Shown here one piece after another: positions 13,201-25,200 of a stretch of DNA of 64,000 bases. Under the pieces are notes generated by a model. It was not told the origin of the DNA. It made no database searches and saw nothing but the letters and a program-made list of their open reading frames with translations. Position 1 is the stretch's first letter; every line of letters begins with the position of its first letter. Position numbers and translations under genes: made by a program. Origin of the DNA: Pollenia angustigena (lineage: Eukaryota; Arthropoda; Insecta; Diptera; Polleniidae). The stretch is taken from positions 282,144,067-282,208,066 of the forward strand of contig OV884056.1 of assembly GCA_930367215.1 (NCBI GenBank), given 5' to 3'.

Positions 13201-16200
13201 CAAAATACATATACGAAAAAAAAACCAAAAAACCAGCAAAAAAAGCTTAAACAAACAAAACACGTACACAATACACACACAAGCTGTTCGAGCTGCGGTC
13301 GTTGCTAAAATTTTTGTTTGTTCATTTCTTTATCAATGTAAAAAAAGAAACATTATAGAACATTAAGATATAATGTTTGTCTACAGTATCACTACAATTG
13401 TTTTGTTTTGTTTTTTTTTTTTTAACGAAGAACAGAAAACAATATAATGTTCGGCTTTTTCTTTAAAATAGTTACGAACGGTATTAAGGGTTGTTTTCGT
13501 CTACACAAACACAAAAATAATAGATACCGTTCCTGGTTGTGTGAGCCAAACGCTAAATAACGTTCTGTTTATTTTCGAACGCTGATCCAAACTTTCAATA
13601 TTGTGTTAAATTTTATTTGCAGGTGGTAAAAATGATGATGGTTGTAGTTCTAATATTTGCCGTATGCTGGTTACCATTCCACATGTACTTTATATTGACA
13701 TCATGTTATCCGGCAATAACGGAAGCTCCCTTCATCCAAGAGGTGTACTTATTTATATATTGGTTGGCGATGAGTAATTCAATGTACAATCCCTTTATAT
13801 ACTGCTGGATGAATTCGCGGTAAGTTTTAGGGTTTTACTTTCTTTCATTTGTTCTAGTTTTCACTTTTAACGCGGCATCTTGCAAAATTCAGTGAAACGA
13901 AGAAAAGTTGAAGCAGGTGTTTTAGGATGAAGGAATGAAAAGGAAACTGATTGGTAAACAGGAAATGTAAATACTTGAAAAATTACAAGAAAAGTACGCA
14001 CAAGTGGAAGCTGAGTAGAGCTAAAGCTTACGAATCCTTTTAGAATGAATTTGTGTGGTTATTCCGCTAAACGAAGTAAATTTTAATAGATACGTATGGG
14101 TTTAAGATGAATCTATTTTTAAGTGTGTGTGCTTTTATAAGATTGTGGCTGCTGCTTGCCATGACGTGTTCTACCAAATTACTTATCAATATAATCCACT
14201 CAAAGTTCGGGATTTCTTTGCATTCGATATTTTGCGCTTGTGTGGGTAAAAATAATCCCAGCTATTGGTATCAATATTCTGCGGGTGATTGCTTGTCAAA
14301 GATGCTTGGTTTTATGTGTTTGATTTTATTAAAATATTATCGCACAAATACTTCTTTTGCTAGGTAGAATACAGTGTGGAACAAAAATAAAAATGTTTAA
14401 GTATTATGAATGATGGAAGTTTTTACAAATTCAGTTGAATTTTTAATACCGGTATACAATTTGGCGTAAACCTTTCAAAATTTTTGACTTAAGAAAAACT
14501 CAAGCGTCACAATTTATATCCCCACTGTGTATCTTAAGTCGCTATTTGCATTGTGTCATCTACATTTGCGTTGCCACTAGAATTGAAAGTTCTTGTAAAA
14601 TTCTAGGAAATCCCAAAATTCAGTTAATTAAACATTTAAACACATATTCGTGTGTTCAGTCGTTTAATTCTTGTTCGATTAATTGAACAATTTTAAACGA
14701 TTAATTTTAAACTGCTAATTTCGATTAAAAGATTAATCGAAGAATTTATGCCGAGTAATCGAAAAATAATTATATTTGTTTTTTCTGTTAAATGTATAAT
14801 TTTTGTAAAGTTTTAAGTCGAAAAAAAATCATGTTTAGTGACTAATTTATCTTTTATTTTGGTTACATTTGTTCAACACAATTTAGTAATTAATTTCACA
14901 AAAGAAAAAAAGAAAATGTATGTTAACTCAAAGATGTATATCAATATATTTTATAGCAAACTTATTCATGAGTTTCTCTCTTTAGAATAAGTTTGGTTGC
15001 AAAATATGTAACGAATGATACATCTAATAATTCTAAATATAACAGGTGTCCTGACATGTATAAACCTTAAGGTTTCTCAACATCTTCACTAATTTACCAC
15101 TTACGCAGTGTCTATAACAAAGGGCTTGAAGAAAGAAGGTGCTCCACCAACAACATCAAAGGAAGCTAAAAGTGGCCCAATAAATAAATATCTCAAACGA
15201 ACTACTTCGATCGATTCTCTAGGGGACCTTATTTGCAGAAGTAAGGCAGATTGTCCGTGAAAAGTTTAAAAAAATCCAAAGTTATATTGATTCTTTTGAA
15301 GTCTAAGGGCTTAGATATGCTAGACGTGAGCAACAATTTGGAGCTATATTGACAAGTTTTATTTAAACAAGTAAGAGTGCTATATTCGGCTGTGCCGAAT
15401 CTTATATACCCTTCACATTGTGCGAGCAGAATACAGAGCAACTAGACAAAAACTAAATAACTGTTACATATACATGCTTATTTACAATACTTAAAACTTC
15501 ATCTATATATATAAAATTGGATGTATGCATGTATGCGTGTATGTAACGTATGGACTCCAAAACGGCTGGTCCGATTTTGATGAAATTTTCAGGGAATCTT
15601 CAGAATATTTTCAGAATGATTTTCGGTCTGCGGGCGGAGGGGCGTGGCAAAATCCAATTTCCATATTGCACCACCAACGATATCTATATAATTTGGACGA
15701 TTTTTTCCAACTTAGATTTATACGAAAAGAACATTTTGCCCCGCCCACTTTTTTCGGTTAACCTAATATCAGAAACGGCTTCATCGATTTGACAAATTTT
15801 TCTTTCAAATGTTTGTATTAATCCATTTTAAGTTTTCATCAAAAGAAAAATTTCCCACGCCTACTTTTACGCCCACTTTTTCTATTAAGCGCATAAGTTG
15901 AGAACGGCTTGACCGATTCAAACGATTTTTTCTTTAAAATGATTGCCATGGTCCACCTAAGGTTTTTACGGAAAGAAAATTTTGCCCCGCCCACTTTTTT
16001 CGGTTAACCTAATATCAGAAACGGCTACATCAATTTGACTAGTTTTTCTTTTAAATGTTCGTATTAATCCATTTTACGTTTTTATCGAAAGAAAAATGTA
16101 TCACGCCTACTTTTACGCCCACTTTTTCTATTAAGCGCATAATTTGAGAACGGCTTGACCGATTTTTTTCTTTAAAATCTTCGCCATGGTCCAACTTCGG

Positions 16201-19200
16201 TTTTTACGGAAGGAAAATTTTAAAGGCCGTAAATTTCGTTTAAAGCTCAATTTAAATCGTCTGGTATTTCAACACTAATGTTTGCTTAGGGCCAGCAACG
16301 CGGACCGGGTCAGCTAGTTATAAATAAAATTTAAAAAGCTAAAACTGGTTCATTTTTTTAAAATCGTTTTTAGAACATAAAAAAAATAAAAATATTAAAA
16401 AAAAAAATTTCTTTTGAAAAAACCAAGATTCGAACCAGGGAACTCTCAGTTTCTAACTTAACACACCCTCTAGGCAACTGAACCATGAATGAACTTTAAT
16501 CGAATATCATTAAAATGAAATATGGCACGTTTACTGTTCACAAAATTCAACACAGTTGAGTTGAAATTACTTTTGTTGTTATTATTCACCGCAATAGCAA
16601 AGTTGGGAAATATATTCACCAAAATAGTTTGTGCCATGTATGTATGTGTGTTTGTTTGTTTTCTTTTATCTTTTTGGCGAGTTTTAAGTAGCAAAAAACA
16701 CAAAAATTCCTAGTTTCTATTTGTAAAAATTATTTCGTTAAATAGATGAAATAATAAAGAAGAGTGATAACGAAAATCATATTGGGCTGATGCTAGTATA
16801 TGTAAACAATTGAAAGGGGGGGGGGGGGGGGGCAGTAGAGGTACATCACATGGTTAAATCAAGTTCTCTCCTCATAAGGAACCAGAATATAGATACTTTA
16901 TAGGGTCTAACGGAATGACAAACTTCTATATACCCTTTTCCACCTGAGATGAAGGGATTTCAGTATTTTGATTATAATTCAGCCATTTTTTAACCGATTT
17001 GACAGATTTATATACCGACGTGTTTAAGAAGAAATTTTCCAATTAGTTGGGTTATAAATCTTGGACTCGGGAAGATCTATGGTTCCCGAAAGTGGGTATT
17101 TAAAAAAAAAATTATGTTTTTGGCCATAACTTTTTTTGTATCTGAACCGATTTTTTCTAGTTTTTCAGAAAATATTTTCTACTGAAAATTTTCGATCTTT
17201 TGATATATAAGGCGTAACCATAGGTCATATTACAGTCAAAAAAGTCAGGTTATTATACAATTTTTGAAATTTTTTGTATGGGGGGTACCACGCTCACTTC
17301 TACAACCCCGCCCACATTTTGTGTGTTGGTGTGTATTTATAACTTGAATGTTTGCTCCTAATTTGGAAACTTTGGCACTTGCCGTGTCCAGATATACAGA
17401 AAAAAGCAATAAAAATACAACAACAAGGGATTTTTGGAAAAAATTAGAGGCAGTCGTGGTTTTTTGTTGGGCGGCATGAAATAACACCCCAAAATATAAC
17501 CCCCAAAAAAATATGAAATAACCCCCCAAAGTGTGGGGCCTTATTTCATATGCAATAAAGCCCCATTTTAGAAAATGTTATTAGCCCCCAACGAAATGAA
17601 ATAACGCCCCAAACATAAATGAAATAATTCCCTACTTTTTGGGGGCTTATTTCATAAGAAATAAAACCCAATTTCTGAAATGAAATAAAGGCCCAATATA
17701 TGTAATACAATTAATTATACAGTTTTGTGTTAAAGAATCACGCGATATATATAATGGTATGATATAACAAACATAAGCTTCGCTAACTAAGGTTTTTCCG
17801 CATGGCCGGCCTTCGGCCGGGCGCAATGACTTTTTCCTCTATGGTATAACAAACACCGGCTTCGCTAGCTAAAGCTTCTCTGCATAGCGCCAGGATTTTC
17901 TCCTCTATAGTATACAAATACCGAGTCGACCCGGCTACGCAGAGAAGCTTTAGTTAGCGAAGCCGGTGTTTGGTATACCATATAGAAGAAAACCATTGCG
18001 CCCGGCCAAAGGCCGGCTATGGAGGGCAGCTTTTTTTTATCGAAGCCTGTGTTCTGTATACCAAAGTGGATAAATCCTTGCGCCCAAAAACGTTTTCATT
18101 ATAAATTTTAAAATTAAATAATCCCCCAAAAAATATATTGGGGCTTTATTTCATAATGATTTTTGGGGTATAATTTCATATGAAATAATACCAATTAAAA
18201 AAATGAAATAACACCCCAAACAAAATGAAATAACCGCCCAAAAATCGTTTTTGTTGTTATCTGTACAAATTTTTCGGGGGTTATTTCATGCCGCCTTTTT
18301 GGTCATATCTCAGCCATATCTCAGACTTGCTGAATTTCAATACCACGAATTGGTGGACTATATGTGATATAAATGTAAAACAACCTAGCCGCTATCATGT
18401 TTGGAGTCTACGGAAAACACATATCAAACGTAAGACGGACAGACGGACGGACATGGTTAAATCAAGTTCTCTCGTCATAAGGACCCAGAATATATATACT
18501 TTATAGGGTCTTAGATCAATATTGTAGAAATTACAAACGGAATGACAAACTTATATATACCCTTTCCACCTGAGGTGAAGGGTATTAAAAGAATGCTTAT
18601 TTACTCAAGTATTAATTTTTTTCTAAAATTATCGAACAAAAATCTTTTAATTTTAAAAATTTCTTGGTTTGAAATAAATAAGCTAAGTCTACACGATATG
18701 TTGAATCAGCAAATTTATGTTGAAAAATTAGCTTTCAGTGCCAACATATCTTATAGACACCAAATTTTTTCGACAAACGTACGCTTACCAATATGTGACA
18801 GGCATTTGCTAACGATGTCAGCAAACCTTTGTTCACAATTATACCATATCGTCTAGACACAATATTTTTTGCTTTTCAACAAATTGTTTACTTATGTTGC
18901 CAAATATGTTATTTGTTGAAAGTCGTATGCAAGCTTTTCAGCATACAGCAAATTTGGTAGCATATAAATAATATAAAAATTGGTATTCTCTTAATAACTT
19001 GATTAGTTTTTTACATAACCCTGGAACTTATACAGATTTCTAGCACATCGGCAAAAAAGGAACAAAAAATTGCATTTACAAATGCTTTGAAAATAGAAAT
19101 GTTTGCCAAAGAACTTTGTTTTAGAGTTATTGCACATAAAAGTTGAACAATATGGGTATCGCTGAAGGGTGTTTCCGAATACCTTTCACATGGTATATAA

Positions 19201-22200
19201 AACATGCCGAATTATTAACCCATTAAGAACCAATTTACAAAAATATTTTAATTTACTAATGCATTTTGTCAAAATGGCTCTAATCTCAAAATGTTATCGA
19301 TATAAAGGTTTTTTTTACATATAATATTTTGCAGGGAACTCTTCAAGCTTTCAGTTATTAAAGTTAAAAAATTATAATTAGTATTGTGGTTATTTTGTTG
19401 AACTATTTATGGTTTTTTAATCCAAATTTTTAATATTTTTAATTAGGCTTAAGTTCATGAAATTTAATTTTCATTAAATTATTTTTGTGAAGAAAGGAAT
19501 TTTACAACATGAAAATTAATTAAAATTGTTATTGATAATCTTTCTTGACGTGGCTCGGGCTCGAACCCTGGCCGGCAGGTTACCATGACATGTTTCGATC
19601 GCAACCACTCGATCTCCTCAGATGGATTTGCCGTCTTACACTCGCAGCCATCGACGACTGCTGACGTCACTAGTCAAACATCAATCCTTAAACCAAATTG
19701 TATTTTAACATTTGGTAGATCGAAATTTGCTTTCCCGAATGATTATCCATTTTAATTGATTTTACATGTTTTTTCCTTTACTTCTGTTTTTTCGTACTTT
19801 CGTCAAGAATTTTTCTTGAAGTCCAAGTACATTTTTTTGTTTTTTCACTTTGTCTTTTCTCTTTTCTGTTGACCTTTTTCAGCACAACTTGAAGGACAAA
19901 TGTACACATAGAGCTCGTGCCTTAGCTTTAACAATAATTAGTATTGTGGTTATTTTGTTGAACTATTTATGGTTTTTTAATCCAAATTTTTAATATTTTT
20001 AATTAGGCTTAAGTTCATGAAATTTAATTTTCATTAAATTATTTTTGTGAAGAAAGGAATTTTACAACATGAAAATTAATTAAAATTGTTATTGATAATC
20101 TTTCATTCTTGACGTGGCTCGGGCTCGAACCCTGGCCGGCAGGTTACCATGACATGTTTCGATCGCAACCACTCGATCTCCTCAGATGGATTTGCCGTCT
20201 TACACTCGCAGCCATCGACGACTGCTGACGTCACTAGTCAAACATCAATCCTTAAACCAAATTGTATTTTAACATTTGGTAGATCGAAATTTGCTTTCCC
20301 GAATGATTATCCATTTTAATTGATTTTACATGTTTTTTCCTTTACTTCTGTTTTTTCGTACTTTCGTCAAGAATTTTTCTTGAAGTCCAAGTACATTTTT
20401 TTGTTTTTTCACTTTGTCTTTTCTCTTTTCTGTTGACCTTTTTCAGCACAACTTGAAGGACAAATGTACACATAGAGCTCGTGCCTTAGCTTTAACAATA
20501 ATTAGTATTGTGGTTATTTTGTTGAACTATTTATGGTTTTTAATCCAAATTTTTAATATTTTTAATTAGGCTTAAGTTCATGAAATTTAATTTTTATTAA
20601 ATTATTTTTATGAAGAAAGGAATTTTACAACATGAAAATTAATTAAAATTGTTATTGATAATCTTTCATTCTTGACGTGGCTCGGGCTCGAACCCTGGCC
20701 GGCAGGTTACCATGACATGTTTCGATCGCAACCACTCGATCTCCTCAGATGGATTTGCCGTCTTACACTCGCAGCCATCGACGACTGCTGACGTCACTAG
20801 TCAAACATCAATCCTTAAACCAAATTGTATTTTAACATTTGGTAGATCGAAATTTGCTTTCCTGAATGATTATCCATTTTAATTGATTTTTACATGTTTT
20901 TTCCTTTACTTCTGTTTTTTCGTACTTTCGTCAAGAATTTTTCTTAAAGTCCAAGTACATTTTTTTGTTTTTTCACTTTGTCTTTCTCTTTTCTGTTGAC
21001 CTTTTTCAGCACAACTTGAAGGACAAATGTACACATAGAGCTCGTGCCTTAGCTTTAACAATAATTAGTATTGTGGTTATTTTGTTGAACTATTTATGGT
21101 TTTTAATCCAAATTTTTAATATTTTTAATTAGGCTTAAGTTCATGAAATTTAATTTTTATTAAATTATTTTTATGAAGAAAGGAATTTTACAACATGAAA
21201 ATTAATTAAAATTGTTATTGATAATCTTTCATTCTTGACGTGGCTCGGGCTCGAACCCTGGCCGGCAGGTTACCATGACATGTTTCGATCGCAACCACTC
21301 GATCTCCTCAGATGGATTTGCCGTCTTACACTCGCAGCCATCGACGACTGCTGACGTCACTAGTCAAACATCAATCCTTAAACCAAATTGTATTTTAACA
21401 TTTGGTAGATCGAAATTTGCTTTCCTGAATGATTATCCATTTTAATTGATTTTTACATGTTTTTTCCTTTACTTCTGTTTTTTCGTACTTTCGTCAAGAA
21501 TTTTTCTTAAAGTCCAAGTACATTTTTTGTTTTTTTTACTTTGTCTTTCTCTTTTCTGTTGACCTTTTTCAGCACAACTTGAAGGACAAATGTACACATA
21601 GAGCTCGTGCCTTAGCTTTAACAATAATTAGTATTGTGGTTATTTTGTTGAACTATTTATGGTTTTTAATCCAAATTTTTAATATTTTTAATTAGGCTTA
21701 AGTTCATGAAATTTAATTTTTATTAAATTATTTTTATGAAGAAAGGAATTTTACAACATGAAAATTAATTAAAATTGTTATTGATAATCTTTCATTCTTG
21801 ACGTGGCTCGGGCTCAAACCCTGGCCGGCAGGTTACCATGACATGTTTCGATCGCAACCACTCGATCTCCTCAGATGGATTTGCTTGCCGTCTTACACTC
21901 GCAGCCATCGACGACTGCTGACGTCACTAGTCAAACATCAATCCTTAAACCAAATTGTATTTTAACATTTGGTAGATCGAAATTTGCTTTCCTGAATGAT
22001 TATCCATTTTAATTGATTTTTACATGTTTTTTCCTTTACTTCTGTTTTTTCGTACTTTCGTCAAGAATTTTTCTTAAAGTCCAAGTACATTTTTTTGTTT
22101 TTTCACTTTGTCTTTCTCTTTTCTGTTGACCTTTTTCAGCACAACTTGAAGGACAAATGTACACATAGAGCTCGTGCCTTAGCTTTAACAATAATTAGTA

Positions 22201-25200
22201 TTGTGGTTATTTTGTTGAACTATTTATGGTTTTTAATCCAAATTTTTAATATTTTTAATTAGGCTTAAGTTCATGAAATTTAATTTTTATTAAATTATTT
22301 TTATGAAGAAAGGAATTTTACAACATGAAAATTAATTAAAATTGTTATTGATAATCTTTCATTCTTGACGTGGCTCGGGCTCGAACCCTGGCCGGCAGGT
22401 TACCATGACATGTTTCGATCGCAACCACTCGATCTCCTCAGATGGATTTGCCGTCTTACACTCGCAGCCATCGACGACTGCTGACGTCACTAGTCAAACA
22501 TCAATCCTTAAACCAAATTGTATTTTAACATTTGGTAGATCGAAATTTGCTTTCCTGAATGATTATCCATTTTAATTGATTTTTACATGTTTTTTCCTTT
22601 ACTTATGTTTTTTCGTACTTTCGTCAAGAATTTTTCTTAAAGTCCAAGTACATTTTTTTGTTTTTTCACTTTGTCTTTCTCTTTTCTGTTGACCTTTTTC
22701 AGCACAACTTGAAGGACAAATGTACACATAGAGCTCGTGCCTTAGCTTTAACAATAATTAGTATTGTGGTTATTTTGTTGAACTATTTATGGTTTTTAAT
22801 CCAAATTTTTAATATTTTTAATTAGGCTTAAGTTCATGAAATTTAATTTTTATTAAATTATTTTTATGAAGAAAGGAATTTTACAACATGAAAATTAATT
22901 AAAATTGTTATTGATAATCTTTCATTCTTGACGTGGCTCGGGCTCAAACCCTGGCCGGCAGGTTACCATGACATGTTTCGATCGCAACCACTCGATCTCC
23001 TCAGATGGATTTGCCGTCTTACACTCGCAGCCATCGACGACTGCTGACGTCACTAGTCAAACATCAATCCTTAAACCAAATTGTATTTTAACATTTGGTA
23101 GATCGAAATTTGCTTTCCTGAATGATTAACCATTTTAATTGATTTTTACATGTTTTTTCCTTTACTTCTGTTTTTTCGTACTTTCGTCAAGAATTTTTCT
23201 TAAAGTCCAAGTACATTTTTTTTGTTTTTTCACTTTGTCTTTCTCTTTTCTGTTGACCTTTTTCAGCACAACTTGAAGGACAAATGTACACATAGAGCTC
23301 GTGCCTTAGCTTTAACAATAATTAGTATTGTGGTTATTTTGTTGAACTATTTATGGTTTTTAATCCAAATTTTTAATATTTTTAATTAGGCTTAAGTTCA
23401 TGAAATTTAATTTTTATTAAATTATTTTTATGAAGAAAGGAATTTTACAACATGAAAATTAATTAAAATTGTTATTGATAATCTTTCATTCTTGACGTGG
23501 CTCGGGCTCGAACCCTGGCCGGCAGGTTACCATGACATGTTTCGATCGCAACCACTCGATCTCCTCAGATGGATTTGCCGTCTTACACTCGCAGCCATCG
23601 ACGACTGCTGACGTCACTAGTCAAACATCAATCCTTAAACCAAATTGTATTTTAACATTTGGTAGATCGAAATTTGCTTTCCTGAATGATTATCCATTTT
23701 AATTGATTTTTACATGTTTTTTCCTTTACTTCTGTTTTTTCGTACTTTCGTCAAGAATTTTTCTTAAAGTCCAAGTACATTTTTTTGTTTTTTCACTTTG
23801 TCTTTCTCTTTTCTGTTGACCTTTTTCAGCACAACTTGAAGGACAAATGTACACATAGAGCTCGTGCCTTAGCTTTAACAATAATTAGTATTGTGGTTAT
23901 TTTGTTGAACTATTTATGGTTTTTAATCCAAATTTTTAATATTTTTAATTAGGCTTAAGTTCATGAAATTTAATTTTTATTAAATTATTTTTATGAAGAA
24001 AGGAATTTTACAACATGAAAATTAATTAAAATTGTTATTGATAATCTTTCATTCTTGACGTGGCTCGGGCTCGAACCCTGGCCGGCAGGTTACCATGACA
24101 TGTTTCGATCGCAACCACTCGATCTCCTCAGATGGATTTGCCGTCTTACACTCGCAGCCATCGACGACTGCTGACGTCACTAGTCAAACATCAATCCTTA
24201 AACCAAATTGTATTTTAACATTTGGTAGATCGAAATTTGCTTTCCTGAATGATTATCCATTTTAATTGATTTTTACATGTTTTTTCCTTTACTTCTGTTT
24301 TTTCGTACTTTCGTCAAGAATTTTTCTTAAAGTCCAAGTACATTTTTTTGTTTTTTCACTTTGTCTTTCTCTTTTCTGTTGACCTTTTTCAGCACAACTT
24401 GAAGGACAAATGTACACATAGAGCTCGTGCCTTAGCTTTAACAATAATTAGTATTGTGGTTATTTTGTTGAACTATTTATGGTTTTTAATCCAAATTTTT
24501 AATATTTTTAATTAGGCTTAAGTTCATGAAATTTAATTTTTATTAAATTATTTTTATGAAGAAAGGAATTTTACAACATGAAAATTAATTAAAATTGTTA
24601 TTGATAATCTTTCATTCTTGACGTGGCTCGGGCTCGAACCCTGGCCGGCAGGTTACCATGACATGTTTCGATCGCAACCACTCGATCTCCTCAGATGGAT
24701 TTGCCGTCTTACACTCGCAGCCATCGACGACTGCTGACGTCACTAGTCAAACATCAATCCTTAAACCAAATTGTATTTTAACATTTGGTAGATCGAAATT
24801 TGCTTTCCTGAATGATTATCCATTTTAATTGATTTTTACATGTTTTTTTCCTTTACTTCTGTTTTTTCGTACTTTCGTCAAGAATTTTTCTTAAAGTCCA
24901 AGTACATTTTTTTGTTTTTTCACTTTGTCTTTCTCTTTTCTGTTGACCTTTTTCAGCACAACTTGAAGGACAAATGTACACATAGAGCTCGTGCCTTAGC
25001 TTTAACAATAATTAGTATTGTGGTTATTTTGTTGAACTATTTATGGTTTTTAATCCAAATTTTTAATATTTTTAATTAGGCTTAAGTTCATGAAATTTAA
25101 TTTTTATTAAATTATTTTTATGAAGAAAGGAATTTTACAACATGAAAATTAATTAAAATTGTTATTGATAATCTTTCATTCTTGACGTGGCTCGGGCTCG

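Larger units (their letters stand above)
10263..13622 (+). other. TkR99D: TkR99D intron (3.36 kb)
   Basis: Bounded by GTAAGT and …ttttatttgcag. It contains a decayed minus-strand LINE (11290-11870), a ~140-bp tandem repeat (10970-11280) and T/A-rich low-complexity DNA at 10340-10720 and 11910-12480. 12480-13622 is AT-rich, with no gene recognised. The cluster of 'gtgttcggttcg' motifs near 12932 and 13112 has no identified role. Confidence 0.85.
15367..16958 (+). repeat. dispersed 'gctatattcggctg' repeat, split by insertions
   Basis: The head 'aagtaagagtgctatattcg' at ~15367 and the following 'tgccgaatctt.tataccct' match heads at 37174 and 51550. The matching tail at 16842-16958 has 'catggttaaatcaagttc', 'tatagatactttatagggtc' and 'tatatacccttttccacctg'. 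The body is mostly occupied by the Helitron at 15502-16318 and a tRNA-like SINE block. Such repeats with a GACA/GACG run and (TA)n resemble the dipteran mini-me/DINE class; the name is from memory. Confidence 0.55.
16959..18590 (+). repeat. second dispersed GACA-type repeat, split by GGCGGC element
   Basis: The tail at 18430-18590 has 'gacggacagacggacggaca', 'tggttaaatcaagttctctc', 'tatatatactttatagggtc' and ends 'cctgaggtgaagggtatt', an inverted 'accct..cc'/'gg.gaagggt' pair. It directly follows the tail of the previous copy, and its body is interrupted at 17470-18295. No coding content. Confidence 0.55.

Noticed and set aside
14107..14367. 86-codon hydrophobic frame
   Set aside because: Lies inside the TkR99D intron without splice signals or recognisable motif; not a transmembrane exon of the receptor.
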